From: an uncultured Eubacteriales bacterium
GTDB lineage: Bacteria; Bacillota; Clostridia; Oscillospirales; UBA644
DNA length: 64,000 nucleotides
Assembly (NCBI GenBank): GCA_900547165.1
Contig: URFZ01000006.1
Span: 56,938 to 120,937, forward strand
Direction of reading: 5' to 3'
Under the pieces are notes generated by a model. It was not told the origin of the DNA. It saw only the letters and a list, made by a program, of their open reading frames with translations, and did no database searches. The translations under genes and the position numbers were made by a program. This document shows positions 22,704 through 31,844 of this stretch, in pieces. How positions within the stretch are numbered: position 1 is the first letter of the stretch; each line of letters starts with the position of its first letter.

Positions 22704-23138
22704 ATGGTATCATTAAGGCATTTTGAAAGTTCGGATATTCCGTTTTTGAAAGAGAAAATGGGATATACGGACGAAAATGCACAGGCGTTGCTGAATACAT
22801 ATAAAACACTTGAATATGACGGCAAATATTTTGAAATGTTCGCCGTTATACACGATGGCATAATTGTAGGAAATACTTCGTTATATTATAAATCCGAAGA
22901 TACTGTCAGCGATGGAATAGAAATTTTGCCCGAATATCGAAATAAAGGATACGGCGGAGAGGCAGTATCTGCTGTTTGCGAAAAGGCAAAGGCGCGCGGG
23001 TACAAGTTTGTTATCGCGCAGATACGGATTGAAAATGAAGCAAGTATCAGACTGCACAAAAACGCAGGCTTTTTATGCCTTTTTGAAACGGTAAACAGCC
23101 GAAGCAGAAAAGTATATATCTACGGAAGGCAGTTATAA
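22704..23138 (+). CDS. GNAT-family N-acetyltransferase
   Basis: 144 residues, a complete GNAT fold. The acetyl-CoA pyrophosphate loop is EYRNKGYGGEAV, and the C-terminal part has NEASIRLHKNAGF. The acceptor substrate cannot be told. It begins after a stretch with TTGACA-like bases at 22642. Its stop is directly followed by the ATG of the methyltransferase gene (zero spacing), which points to co-translation. Confidence 0.88.
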   Translation: MVSLRHFESSDIPFLKEKMGYTDENAQALLNTYKTLEYDGKYFEMFAVIHDGIIVGNTSLYYKSEDTVSDGIEILPEYRNKGYGGEAVSAVCEKAKARGYKFVIAQIRIENEASIRLHKNAGFLCLFETVNSRSRKVYIYGRQL

Positions 23139-23735
23139 ATGAATAAATCGCTTATAAACCATTACGATTCGCTTATTGACGAAAATAACGACCCTCTTCA
23201 AGATACCCCCGCATTACGGGCGTATATGGATAAATGGGACGGTCAAGCGTTTTTTGGAATGCTTGCATTGTCTTCAAACCAAAAGGTTTTGGAGATAGGT
23301 TGCGGCACGGGACGTCTTGCCTTTCGCGTTGCTCCTGTCGTTTCGTCATTTTTCGGAATAGATATTTCTCCGAAAACAGTCGAGCGTGCAAAAAAATATT
23401 TATCTTTTCCGAATGTTACTTTGATTTGCGGCGATTTTCTCAATTATCCGTTTGATACGGTTTTTGACTTGATATATTCGTCTTTGACATTTATGCACAT
23501 CAAAGAAAAACGGCAGGCGATAGAAAAGATTTATTCTTTACTGTCGCCGAGCGGAAGGTTTGTTCTTTCGATTGATAAAAATCAAAGCGATATTCTTGAT
23601 TACGGAAAAAGAAGTCTGAAACTGTATCCGGACGATCCCAAAAAGATTCATTCAATACTGTTTTCCGCCGGATTTAGTAATATTCAAACAAGAGAAACTG
23701 AGTTCGCATATTTGTTCTCCGCTGAAAAGAAATAA
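23139..23735 (+). CDS. Class I SAM-dependent methyltransferase
   Basis: 198 residues. Motif I VLEIGCGTGRLAFRV (residues ~48-62), the motif II region FFGIDIS, and the post-motif LIYSSLTFMHIKEKRQ are all visible. It is a small Rossmann-fold methyltransferase of the type acting on small molecules. It starts immediately after the GNAT stop and is followed by a strong terminator, so the two form an operon. Confidence 0.9.
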   Translation: MNKSLINHYDSLIDENNDPLQDTPALRAYMDKWDGQAFFGMLALSSNQKVLEIGCGTGRLAFRVAPVVSSFFGIDISPKTVERAKKYLSFPNVTLICGDFLNYPFDTVFDLIYSSLTFMHIKEKRQAIEKIYSLLSPSGRFVLSIDKNQSDILDYGKRSLKLYPDDPKKIHSILFSAGFSNIQTRETEFAYLFSAEKK

Positions 23736-23740
23736 CAAAA

Positions 23741-23774
23741 AAACAGGCAGCCTTTTGAGGTTGCCTGTTTTAAG
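23741..23774 (+). terminator. Terminator after the GNAT-methyltransferase operon
   Basis: AAACAGGCAGCC / GGTTGCCTGTTT with a TTTTGA loop; A-run before and T-rich after. Confidence 0.9.
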
Positions 23775-23784
23775 TTGTAATGTG

Positions 23785-23943
23785 TTATCCGATAAGTTCT
23801 ATAATAAATATTGAAATTATCATCAGCGGAAGAACAATTAGAAAATACCATTTCATCCAAGGATAAACTTTAAGTCCTTTGCCCGTGTTCGCCTCTTCTT
23901 TGTATTTGTCAAAGCCCCAGCCGAATTTGGTCACGCAGAACAG
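23785..23943 (-). pseudogene. C-terminal remnant of a sodium-dependent (SNF-family) transporter
   Basis: The minus strand reads TKFGWGFDKYKEEANTGKGL..., then a final membrane helix ending in FIIELIG and a stop at 23785-23787. This is the characteristic tail of clostridial neurotransmitter:sodium symporters (WG.D....EAN.GKG). Upstream (23944-24115) the frame is closed and only scrambled coding-like sequence follows, so some 400 residues of the transporter are gone. Confidence 0.5.
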
Positions 23944-24136
23944 AGATATACAAGCAATCCGGGCGGTCGGTGAATGTTATCGGCAAGCAGGGTTTTGCTG
24001 TCGAGGATACATCGTCCGCCATCTTGGTGAAAAGCATTTGAAAGAGCATCGAATACCGCACCGTAACCGAAGCAGGCGGGGAAAACTGTATATCATTTCA
24101 ATGAATAGCGGATAACCGAAATTAGTGCATAAAAAT

Positions 24137-24691
24137 TCAATAGTTCGGAAGCCTTTCAAGTAACGTATGTCCGTTCTCTTTCAGCCACTTGTTTCTTTCT
24201 TTATAATCGGGTAATATACGGCTCACTTCCCGATAAAACGCGGCAGAATGGTTCATCTGTTTTATGTGGCAGAGTTCGTGAACTACCACGCCGTCGAGCA
24301 CTTCGGGCGGAGCAAGCATCAAAAGCGCATTAAAACTCAAATTGCCTGCCGACGAGCAGCTGCCCCAGCGCGACCGTTGTTTGCGAATGGTTATTTTACC
24401 GTATTTAACGCCGACGGCGGGCGCAAAATATGCCACACGTTCCGGTATATGTTCTTTTGCCGCGGCGACCAACTCTTTGAGTTCGGTTTCCGTAAGCTTT
24501 CCGACTGTTGCAAGGCGCGCGCCGCGTTCTTTGACCTTTTTCTGTGTTTTTTCTATCCAATCCGTTTTTGTGTTTATGAATGAGTAAATCTGCGCCTTTG
24601 ACGCAAATCGCGGCGCTTTTATAATTACGGAACCGTCGTCGCAGACTTTTATCGCTATCGTTTTTCTTTTGCTTCTGATTATTTTATACAT
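24137..24691 (-). CDS. YgjP-type zinc metalloprotease (DUF45)
   Basis: 184 residues. The zinc motif is HELCHIKQMNH (about residues 137-147) with a conserved RSRWGSCSSAGNLSFN before it, the signature of the DUF45/YgjP family related to WLM/SprT proteases. Cytosolic, substrate unknown. Start ATG at 24691 with AAGGAGGAATATCC upstream. It converges toward the transporter remnant and reads away from the DUF5058 operon. Confidence 0.88.
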   Translation of the reverse strand: MYKIIRSKRKTIAIKVCDDGSVIIKAPRFASKAQIYSFINTKTDWIEKTQKKVKERGARLATVGKLTETELKELVAAAKEHIPERVAYFAPAVGVKYGKITIRKQRSRWGSCSSAGNLSFNALLMLAPPEVLDGVVVHELCHIKQMNHSAAFYREVSRILPDYKERNKWLKENGHTLLERLPNY

Positions 24692-24760
24692 CGGATATTC
24701 CTCCTTTTGAAATTATACCATTTTCGCGGACACATATCAAGAATAAAAACACATTTTTTT

Positions 24761-24788
24761 TCAATTTTGCTTGCGAAATCAAAATTGA
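24761..24788 (+). promoter_or_regulatory. 28-bp operator-like dyad over the -35 of the DUF5058 operon
   Basis: TCAATTTTG (24761-24769) and CAAAATTGA (24780-24788) form a perfect 9-bp inverted repeat centred on the -35 hexamer TTGCGA, a typical repressor position. Confidence 0.5.
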
Positions 24789-24799
24789 TGTGATATAAT
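24771..24799 (+). promoter_or_regulatory. Promoter of the DUF5058-M20 peptidase operon
   Basis: TTGCGA, 17 bp, TATAAT, 29 bp before the start codon at 24829. Confidence 0.8.
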
Positions 24800-24828
24800 T
24801 AAAAAAACGGCAAAAAGGAGTATTTTAT

Positions 24829-25578
24829 ATGTCTGTTGCTGAAAAACTGAACAGTTCGCCGATGTATCTGATATGCGGCGGAATCATCGCCTTTGTCGCT
24901 GTTGTTTGCGTGATTTTTATGGTGCGCGCATATCGGCAGGGAAAGGCTCTCGGAATGGATACCGTCAAAATGAAGCGTGTTATCGTTTCCAGCGCAACGT
25001 TTTCGGTGCTTCCGAGTGTCGGAATATTGCTCGGCGTAATTGCGCTTTCGGGCAGTCTCGGAATCCCGTGGCCATGGCTTCGCCTTTCCGTTATCGGAGC
25101 GCTCCACTATGAAACGCAGGTCGCGCAGGGGGCTGCGGAACAGGTCGGAATGAAAGAGCTTTCATCAAGCGAAATGACGGCTTCGGGATTTGCGACCATA
25201 GCGCTTTTGATGAGTATTTGCATTATCTGGGGAATGGTACTTTCCGTCCTCTTCAACAAAAAGTATACGAAAAAACTTGTTTCAAACAATAAAAAGAATG
25301 TCGGCGCAGGCTTCGGCGATACCGCAATGACAGCAATGTTTATCGGACTTGTCAGCGCATATATCGGCAGTTACATAGGTGCTTTTGCTTCATCCGAGGG
25401 ATTGTTCACTTTTAAAGGCGATTGGACGCCTTTGCTTGTGGTTGCGGTTTCCGCTGCTGTTATGGCTCTTTTCGTATACCTTTCATCCAAAAAGAAATTC
25501 GCTTGGGTAGACAGTTTTTCGATTGCCGTCAGTATGCTTGTGGGAATGGCTGCGGCAGTTGTTGTCAAACTCATATAA
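24829..25578 (+). CDS. DUF5058 family membrane protein
   Basis: 249 residues with about six membrane helices (first ~15-36, last ~220-245). The pattern fits DUF5058: an N-terminal NSSPMYLICGG, a conserved loop GIPWPWLRLSVIGALHYE, and GFGDTAMTAMFIGLVSAYIGS. The function is not established. It is followed after 15 bp by a second polytopic protein and then a peptidase, so a two-part transporter for peptides or amino-acid derivatives is a reasonable guess. Confidence 0.85.
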   Translation: MSVAEKLNSSPMYLICGGIIAFVAVVCVIFMVRAYRQGKALGMDTVKMKRVIVSSATFSVLPSVGILLGVIALSGSLGIPWPWLRLSVIGALHYETQVAQGAAEQVGMKELSSSEMTASGFATIALLMSICIIWGMVLSVLFNKKYTKKLVSNNKKNVGAGFGDTAMTAMFIGLVSAYIGSYIGAFASSEGLFTFKGDWTPLLVVAVSAAVMALFVYLSSKKKFAWVDSFSIAVSMLVGMAAAVVVKLI

Positions 25579-25593
25579 AGGAGGAACGGGAAA

Positions 25594-26280
25594 ATGGACG
25601 AAAATAAAGATTTGAACTGGGAAAAATACAGCAAAAAAACTCATGTGATAGGAAGAACCGTCAGCATTATCGCTCTTGTCATGCTTGTCGGCGCACCGTT
25701 CCTTATCGGCACTTATCTCGGCGCGATGCCCGACCTTGCCGCAACCGCAAAAGGCTTTGTTGCGGTCGGTCTTGTATGGCTTGTCAGCAGCATTGCCGAA
25801 TTTCTTATTTATACACCTATGCTCGGCTCAGGCGGCGGTTATCTTGCGTTTATAACGGGAAATCTGATAAATATGAAGATCCCGTGCGCCGTCAATGCCC
25901 GCGATATGGTCGGCGCAAAAACGGGAACGCGCGAAAATGAGATAATCTCGACGCTCTCCATTGCAACATCATCTCTTGTTACGATAGTTGTTCTTGCCGT
26001 CGGCGTTGCAATACTTACACCGCTTCGCCCCGTGCTTGAAAGCCCGACGCTCCAGCCTGCGTTTGCAAACGTCGTTCCCGCACTTTTTGGCGCAATGGCA
26101 TACAAATACTATCGCAAAAATATAAAGGTCGCAATAGCGCCGCTTGTTTTGATGAGCGTTCTTTTTATTCTTGTTCCGTCTCTTGTATCCTCGACGAGTT
26201 TTATGATTATTCCGTCGGGCGCAATAGCGATAGGAATAGCGTTTTTCTTCTATAAAAAGGGAAAGAGGGCAAACAAATGA
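25594..26280 (+). CDS. Polytopic membrane protein, partner of DUF5058 protein
   Basis: 228 residues with about seven hydrophobic segments after a charged N-terminus. Conserved-looking loops are YTPMLGSGGGYLAFITGNL and GAKTGTRENEIISTLSIA. AAAGGAGG precedes the ATG. No named family comes to mind. Its gene overlaps the start of the peptidase gene (ATGA) and follows DUF5058 closely, which suggests the two membrane proteins act together. Confidence 0.75.
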   Translation: MDENKDLNWEKYSKKTHVIGRTVSIIALVMLVGAPFLIGTYLGAMPDLAATAKGFVAVGLVWLVSSIAEFLIYTPMLGSGGGYLAFITGNLINMKIPCAVNARDMVGAKTGTRENEIISTLSIATSSLVTIVVLAVGVAILTPLRPVLESPTLQPAFANVVPALFGAMAYKYYRKNIKVAIAPLVLMSVLFILVPSLVSSTSFMIIPSGAIAIGIAFFFYKKGKRANK

Positions 26281-27719
26281 TTCATCTTTTTTGGATAATT
26301 CCGCTCTGCATTATCGGCATACTTTTGCTGCTTGTTCTCGTCGCCGTGATAAAAACGCTGCTTACACCCGCAAAAGTCTCAGAATATAAGGCAAATGAAA
26401 ACGAAAATGAGTCTCTTCGCCTTGCCGAAAAACTGTCTGCGATGATCAAGTATGACACGACTTCGCATTCGGGTGTTGATGAAGCGGAAAAATTCCGCGG
26501 CTTTCATAAAGTTTTGGAAGAACTTTTCCCTCTTGTGCATAAAAACCTCGAAAAAACCGAAATTGACGGAAATCTGCTCTATTATTGGAAAGGCAAAAGC
26601 CACGATAAGCCGATACTTCTGATGAGCCATCAGGATGTTGTCCCCGCAGAGGGTGTTTGGAAACATGAACCTTTTTCGGGTGATATTGCAGACGGTAAAG
26701 TTCACGGCAGGGGAGCGTCCGATACAAAATGCTCCGTTATGGCTTTTTTTGAAGCGGTTGAGCAACTTCTCGCAGAGGGGTACGAACCCGATGTTGACGT
26801 ATATCTTGCGTCTTCCTGCACCGAAGAGTGGGCGGGTGACGGCGCGCCGAAAATCGTTGAAGAATTGAAACGCCGCGGCGTCGAACTGTTTTTGCTCTGC
26901 GATGAGGGCGGCGGAATAATCAGCGAACCCATCGGCGGAATCCACGGCAACTTTGCAATGGTTGGCATTTTTGAAAAGGGTAAAGGTGACGTTGAATTTA
27001 CCGCAAAAAGCACAGGCGGTCATGCAAGCGCCCCGTCGAAAAACACACCTATCGCAAGACTTGCCGCTTTTGTGAATGAGGTGGAAACAAAATCTCCTTT
27101 CAAAAAGAAAATGATGCCCGAGGTTGCCGCAATGTTCAAGGCGCTTGCTCCGTATGCTTCATTCGGACTTCGGCTCATTCTCGGAAATCTTTGGCTGTTC
27201 AAGCCTCTTCTTGTCGCACTTCTTCCCAATATCAGCGCGCAGGCGGGAGCAATGCTGAAAACTACGATTGCCTTTACTATGCAGTCTGGCTCGGACGCCT
27301 ACAATGTCATTCCGCAGGAAGCAACGCTTGGCGCAAATATGCGTTTTATTCCGCATCAGGGTGAAAAAGAAAGCCTTGAAATCATCACGGCTCTTGCAAA
27401 AAAACACGGTCTTGAAACCCGCGTGCTTCATGCAAATGATTACACCGAACCTGTCGATATTCACGGCGAGGCGTATACGCTTTTTACAAAAGTCATTGCC
27501 GATACTTTCCCCGGGCTTCCGTCATCGCCTTATGTTATGACGGGTGCCACCGACGCACAGTTCTACCAGCCGATATGCAAAAACTGTCTGCGCTTTGCTC
27601 CCGTTATCTACGGTCCCGAACAGATGAAAGGTATGCACGGACTTGACGAGAACATTGAGTATAACTGTCTGCCCGGCGCGGTAAGATTTTATAAGAATCT
27701 GATAAAAGCACAGAGATAA
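26277..27719 (+). CDS. Membrane-anchored M20 family metallopeptidase
   Basis: 480 residues. One N-terminal membrane helix (~3-25) is followed by an M20 peptidase: the metal ligands in LLMSHQDVVP, GRGASDTKCSVMAF and SCTEEWAGDG, the lid domain with HASAPSKNTPIARL, and the final metal His in KGMHGLDENI. M20 enzymes cleave dipeptides or N-acyl amino acids. It is translationally coupled to the two membrane proteins upstream, pointing to a linked uptake and hydrolysis route. Confidence 0.92.
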   Translation: MIHLFWIIPLCIIGILLLLVLVAVIKTLLTPAKVSEYKANENENESLRLAEKLSAMIKYDTTSHSGVDEAEKFRGFHKVLEELFPLVHKNLEKTEIDGNLLYYWKGKSHDKPILLMSHQDVVPAEGVWKHEPFSGDIADGKVHGRGASDTKCSVMAFFEAVEQLLAEGYEPDVDVYLASSCTEEWAGDGAPKIVEELKRRGVELFLLCDEGGGIISEPIGGIHGNFAMVGIFEKGKGDVEFTAKSTGGHASAPSKNTPIARLAAFVNEVETKSPFKKKMMPEVAAMFKALAPYASFGLRLILGNLWLFKPLLVALLPNISAQAGAMLKTTIAFTMQSGSDAYNVIPQEATLGANMRFIPHQGEKESLEIITALAKKHGLETRVLHANDYTEPVDIHGEAYTLFTKVIADTFPGLPSSPYVMTGATDAQFYQPICKNCLRFAPVIYGPEQMKGMHGLDENIEYNCLPGAVRFYKNLIKAQR

Positions 27720-27734
27720 ACTTTGATTAAAAAA

Positions 27735-27768
27735 TATCCGACGCGAATTTTGAGGTTCGCGTCGGATA
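27735..27768 (+). terminator. Hairpin after the M20 peptidase gene
   Basis: TATCCGACGCGAA / TTCGCGTCGGATA, 13-bp perfect stem with a preceding A-run; the sequence after it is only T-rich (ATCTATATG). Confidence 0.75.
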
Positions 27769-27835
27769 ATCTATATGTACCGCATATCGGTATAACATTC
27801 TTTTTATTTGCGCAGATATGCGTGTTTTGTCAATA

Positions 27836-27870
27836 TTTGAAGCCGTCGCTGAAAAGCGACGGCTTCAAAA
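27836..27870. terminator. Terminator of the 5'-nucleotidase gene
   Basis: TTTGAAGCCGTCGCT / AGCGACGGCTTCAAA, 15-bp stem with a GAAA tetraloop, flanked by A/T runs, 30 bp beyond the stop of the minus-strand gene. Confidence 0.88.
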
Positions 27871-27899
27871 CTATATGATATTTTCAGACGGTTGGTATA

Positions 27900-29627
27900 T
27901 CAGCCGTTGACCTTCTTCTTTTTAATGCAAACGGCTGCGCCCGCAAGTGCGGTCAGAGCCATAATGCTCCAGAAGAAAACGCTGAGTTCATCGCTCGTCG
28001 GAGGTGTTTCTTTCGGAGGATCGTTTTCGTTGTCTATTGTGATTCTTCCGAGAGGTGCGGCATACTCTTCGCCTACAACACCGCCGAGTTTATCGGTTAT
28101 ATATTCAACAAGAACTTCATCAAGAAGTATGCCTGTATCAAGTTGCTCGGTCGAACTTGCGAACGCATAGTAAGTGTCACCGCCTGCGGCAACAAAGTTG
28201 TTTGTGATAACGGCATATTTTGCGTTTTTGTCAAACGGCTTGCCGTTCACTTCGGTTATTCTTACTCTCTGAATGCTCTTCGGTCCAAAGTAGGACGAAC
28301 CGGGATATTCGGTGTCCGCCTTGTCATATGCGGGCTTTGTGTAAACGGTGAATTTGATGCCTGCAACTTGAGGGAAACCGCCGAGACTTTCGGGAAGTGC
28401 CTGCGTGGATGCTTCAAGAGCTTCGAGCAGCTGCTGACCGGAAACATAAACAATCGCAAGGCTGTTGCCGAACGGGAGAACTGTATTAACGTCTTTCTTC
28501 GTCAGATCTCCTTTATGGAGCCAAGCGCGGATTCCGCCGCCGTTTGTAAGAGCAACAACATTCTCTTCGGGAACGGTAAGTTCAACCGTGCTCTTGATTT
28601 TCCACATCATAGCATCCGTGATAAGGTCGCCGAGGTTTGTTTCTTCGGTTCTGTTTCCGGGTGCTTTGTCGCCGTTGAGTTCAACTTCGGATTTTGCAAC
28701 AACGGCTCCGAATTCAGCGTCGATACGCGCGATGATTTTGTTTGCTTCCGCCTCAACCGCCGCGTCGCTTCCGCCCTCGTATTTTTTCATATCGAGAAGT
28801 TCGTTTTTCTCGATCTTCTTTGTTGCGTTGTCAATAACGATAACGCCGATATTTGCAAATGCCGTTCCCGTTGACTGAATGGGAAGTTTTTCTTCGCCGT
28901 AACTTGTCATAACGGTGTGAGAGTGACCGTCGATAATGAAATCAACGTTTGTAAGCGCTTTATAAAGGTCGTAAGATGTATTGGGCTCAGAACTTGCGTC
29001 AACGCCGAGGTGAACGATACCGATAACAACATCTGCCCCGTTAGATTTAAGCGTATCAACCTCTTTTTGAGCTGCCGCCTTCATTTTGTCACCCGCAAGG
29101 AAAGAGAGTCCCTTGATGAGCGCCGGATTTGCTTTTGTCTGCGCTTCGGGAGTTTCGAGACCGAAAAATCCGACCTTGACATCCCCGAGGTCTTTTATCG
29201 CAGATGCGTCATAGAGCAGTTTTCCGTCCGCTCCGAGAACGTTTGCGCAAAGAACCTTGCCTTTGAATTTCGACAGGTTGCTCTGTGCCTGAGCGGCGCC
29301 GTAGTCAAATTCGTGGTTGCCGAGAGTTACAAAGTCATAGCCGACGGCGTTCATCATGGTGATGGCATCCGCGCCTTTTGCAACGCTGACGTATGCCGTT
29401 CCCTGTGAAAAGTCGCCTGCGTCTACGAGAAGCACTTTCGCGCCCTTAGCCTCGTAATCGGCCTTGACTGCCGCGAGTTTTGCGTATCCCGTGATGGAAC
29501 CGTGAACGTCGTTTGTGTGAAGAATAACGGTCTTGCCGTCATATTCACCTGCGGCGAACGCGGGGAGCGCTGCAAGGCTGAGAACCAAGCAGACGGTCAG
29601 CAGGATACTGAAAAGCCTTTTTTTCAT
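27900..29627 (-). CDS. Cell-surface 5'-nucleotidase / bifunctional metallophosphatase
   Basis: 575 residues from the ATG at 29627, directly after AGGAGGTAAACAC. It has a signal peptide (LLTVCLVLSLAALPAFA), then a calcineurin-like phosphoesterase domain with HTNDVHG, DAGDFSQGT, TLGNHEFDYG and DGHSHT, and the C-terminal 5'-nucleotidase domain (TNGGGIRAWL; GGDTYYAFA). The end has PPTSDE, one membrane helix and KKKK, which looks like a divergent sortase sorting signal. It hydrolyses extracellular nucleotides to nucleosides, which would feed the nucleoside transporter at 59-64 kb. Confidence 0.93.
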   Translation of the reverse strand: MKKRLFSILLTVCLVLSLAALPAFAAGEYDGKTVILHTNDVHGSITGYAKLAAVKADYEAKGAKVLLVDAGDFSQGTAYVSVAKGADAITMMNAVGYDFVTLGNHEFDYGAAQAQSNLSKFKGKVLCANVLGADGKLLYDASAIKDLGDVKVGFFGLETPEAQTKANPALIKGLSFLAGDKMKAAAQKEVDTLKSNGADVVIGIVHLGVDASSEPNTSYDLYKALTNVDFIIDGHSHTVMTSYGEEKLPIQSTGTAFANIGVIVIDNATKKIEKNELLDMKKYEGGSDAAVEAEANKIIARIDAEFGAVVAKSEVELNGDKAPGNRTEETNLGDLITDAMMWKIKSTVELTVPEENVVALTNGGGIRAWLHKGDLTKKDVNTVLPFGNSLAIVYVSGQQLLEALEASTQALPESLGGFPQVAGIKFTVYTKPAYDKADTEYPGSSYFGPKSIQRVRITEVNGKPFDKNAKYAVITNNFVAAGGDTYYAFASSTEQLDTGILLDEVLVEYITDKLGGVVGEEYAAPLGRITIDNENDPPKETPPTSDELSVFFWSIMALTALAGAAVCIKKKKVNG

Positions 29628-29697
29628 GTGTTTACCTCCTGATCTGATTTCCGAAGCCGGCATAGAATTTTCGGCTCCGATTTATTGTTCCGTTGTC

Positions 29698-29726
29698 ATT
29701 GTATCACAGTTTGGCACGAAATGCAA
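29698..29726 (-). promoter_or_regulatory. Promoter of the 5'-nucleotidase gene
   Basis: Minus strand TTGCAT (29726-29721), 17 bp, TACAAT (29703-29698). Confidence 0.7.
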
Positions 29727-29816
29727 GAGGAAAAAGACATTTTTTTAACTTTTTGAAAAGATTATTCATTTTTCAAGTGCATAAAGCGTAATATAATTGT
29801 TTTCGGCATAAAAATG

Positions 29817-29841
29817 CGGTGGGTCGAAAATCGACCCACCG
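29817..29841 (-). terminator. Terminator of the oleate hydratase gene
   Basis: CGGTGGGTCG / CGACCCACCG with an AAAAT loop, 20 bp beyond the stop codon. Confidence 0.85.
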
Positions 29842-29860
29842 AAAATGTTTTAATGTTAAT

Positions 29861-31654
29861 TTATTTAATAAGTCCGCTTTCTTTGAGCAGAATTTCGATA
29901 TCCGTGCCCTTGACTTTCTTCATAACGAGTTTCAGTGCCTCTTTTTCCGCAAATGAAAGTTTTACGTCGGTTATGGGCTTTTTGTCTATCGCGTAGTAGC
30001 ACGCTCTCAACAGTTCGCGGACATCGTATTTGCTGCCCCAGACTTCGGGAACGCCTCTGTCAACATTGAGCAGGGTATAGACCGCTTCCATACCGGTACG
30101 GATAGAATATTCCGTGGTGAATATCGTATCTCTCGGAGTTTCCGCGAACTGACCGAGGAATGCGAAGTTGACGGCTCCGTGAGGAACGACAAGCGGACGG
30201 TCCTCTTCTTTTCTCGGCTGGAAGAATGCGTTGATGAACGGCATGAAGCAGGTCGTTGTATTGCAGGCATTCTTTGCGAGCTCGTCAATTTCGTTTGTCG
30301 GAACGCCGATATGATAAAGCCATTCGCGGCAGACTTCTTCGCCCGTGCAGTCGCGCATTGCCTTTTTGACGTAGTTGCCCTCTTTGTTTGTGTTCAGCGC
30401 ATATACCCAAACAAGAACTGTGTTTTTGTCCTGTGCTCTGAACTGCGGCTGACGGTTTATAGTCCAAGACAGATACCAATTGTCCGTGCTGTCTTTTACG
30501 GTAACGATACCGCCTGTCGTAACTTTGCCGGCTCTCTGGTCTCTCTTGCAGATGTCCATGATATGGCGGATAACTTTTTCGTCCGATGTTGCAACGGTGG
30601 CGCTCATCCAGTTTGTCGCTTCAAAGTCGCTGCAGAATTTGTCGGGATTGCCGTATTCGCCGTTTTTAGCCTGTCTTGCGATATTCTTCCAAAGATCCCA
30701 GGATTCGCCGACACCGTCGCGAACATTCGAAATATCGGGTGCATGGGTCTGGTCGCCGTAGCAGGAAGTGTCCGTGCAGCAGCCGTTTGTGATGAAGACG
30801 AGGTCGTCTTCGATAAGGTCAATGGTCTGCTCTTTGCCGTCCTTGACATAAACTATCTGTTTTGCAATTTTTTTGTCGCCGTTGTCTTCGATTATAACAT
30901 TCTTGACGTCCATACCGTATTCAATGGTGACGCCGTGCGATTCAAGATACTTTACAAGGGGAAGAATCATACTTTCGTACTGGTTGTATTTTGTGAATCT
31001 CAACGCGCTGAAATCGGGAAGACCGTCGATGTGGTGAACGTATCTGCAAAGGTATCTCTTCATTTCAAGTGCGCTCGACCAACGCTGGAACGCAAACATC
31101 GTCTGCCAATAAAGCCAGAAGTTTGTTGACCAGAACGATTCGGGAAGAACGTCCGAGATTTTTTTGTCTTCAAGGTCTTTCTCGGGCGTCATGAAGAGTT
31201 TTGAAAGCGCCAAAGCCGATTCTTTATCAAGCTCGAATTTTTTGTCCGTATGTGCGTCTTCGCCGCGGTTTACGGTCGCTCTGCAAAGCGAATAGTTCGG
31301 GTCGTGCTTGTTGAGCCAATAGTATTCGTCGAGAACGGAGACTCCCGGCGTTTCAATGGAGGGAACGTCTCTGAACATATCCCACATAACTTCGAAATGG
31401 TTATCCATCTCTCTGCCGCCGCGCATATAGAAGCCTTTTGTTACATCCTTGCGTCCGTCGCAACTGCCGCCCGCCAAATCAAGTTTTTCGAGAAGGTGAA
31501 TGTGTTCGCCTTTCATCTGTCCGTCGCGGACAAGATAGAAAGCAGCGGAAAGCCCGGCAAGACCCGTTCCGATGATATAAGCCGATTTTTTGTCAACGCC
31601 CTCCGGCTTTTCCGGACGAGCGAAAGATTCATAGTTACCTGCCGAATAATACAT
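29861..31654 (-). CDS. ohyA: Oleate hydratase (myosin-cross-reactive antigen family)
   Basis: 597 residues, the usual size for this FAD enzyme that adds water to the cis-9 double bond of oleate and related unsaturated fatty acids. The FAD-binding start is AYIIGTGLAGLSAAFYLV, then LLEKLDLAGGSCDG, and the family motif FMRGGREMDNHFE-like (YMRGGREMDNHFEVMWD) near residue 80. In gut bacteria it detoxifies or converts dietary fatty acids. It lies downstream of a TetR regulator gene in the same direction but is separated by a terminator and has its own promoter. Confidence 0.96.
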   Translation of the reverse strand: MYYSAGNYESFARPEKPEGVDKKSAYIIGTGLAGLSAAFYLVRDGQMKGEHIHLLEKLDLAGGSCDGRKDVTKGFYMRGGREMDNHFEVMWDMFRDVPSIETPGVSVLDEYYWLNKHDPNYSLCRATVNRGEDAHTDKKFELDKESALALSKLFMTPEKDLEDKKISDVLPESFWSTNFWLYWQTMFAFQRWSSALEMKRYLCRYVHHIDGLPDFSALRFTKYNQYESMILPLVKYLESHGVTIEYGMDVKNVIIEDNGDKKIAKQIVYVKDGKEQTIDLIEDDLVFITNGCCTDTSCYGDQTHAPDISNVRDGVGESWDLWKNIARQAKNGEYGNPDKFCSDFEATNWMSATVATSDEKVIRHIMDICKRDQRAGKVTTGGIVTVKDSTDNWYLSWTINRQPQFRAQDKNTVLVWVYALNTNKEGNYVKKAMRDCTGEEVCREWLYHIGVPTNEIDELAKNACNTTTCFMPFINAFFQPRKEEDRPLVVPHGAVNFAFLGQFAETPRDTIFTTEYSIRTGMEAVYTLLNVDRGVPEVWGSKYDVRELLRACYYAIDKKPITDVKLSFAEKEALKLVMKKVKGTDIEILLKESGLIK

Positions 31655-31688
31655 AATGGATTACCTCCGATTTATTTTTTCTGTCTTT

Positions 31689-31716
31689 ATTATACTCACT
31701 TTTCGGAGAATTACAA
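31689..31716 (-). promoter_or_regulatory. Promoter of the oleate hydratase gene
   Basis: Minus strand TTGTAA (31716-31711), 16 bp, TATAAT (31694-31689), 35 bp before the ATG. Confidence 0.7.
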
Positions 31717-31730
31717 TAAACAAAAAAAGA

Positions 31731-31755
31731 CCCGTGATAAAGAACTTATCACGGG
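31731..31755 (-). terminator. Terminator after the TetR gene
   Basis: CCCGTGATAA / TTATCACGGG with a five-base loop, then TCTTTTTTT on the minus strand. Confidence 0.9.
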
Positions 31756-31844
31756 AATACTATCTGTAAAAAATTTTATCATTTTCGGCGATTTGATAAA
31801 ATTATATGCGAGGGGCTGATTGAATGCCTATCGTCGGAAGCCGC

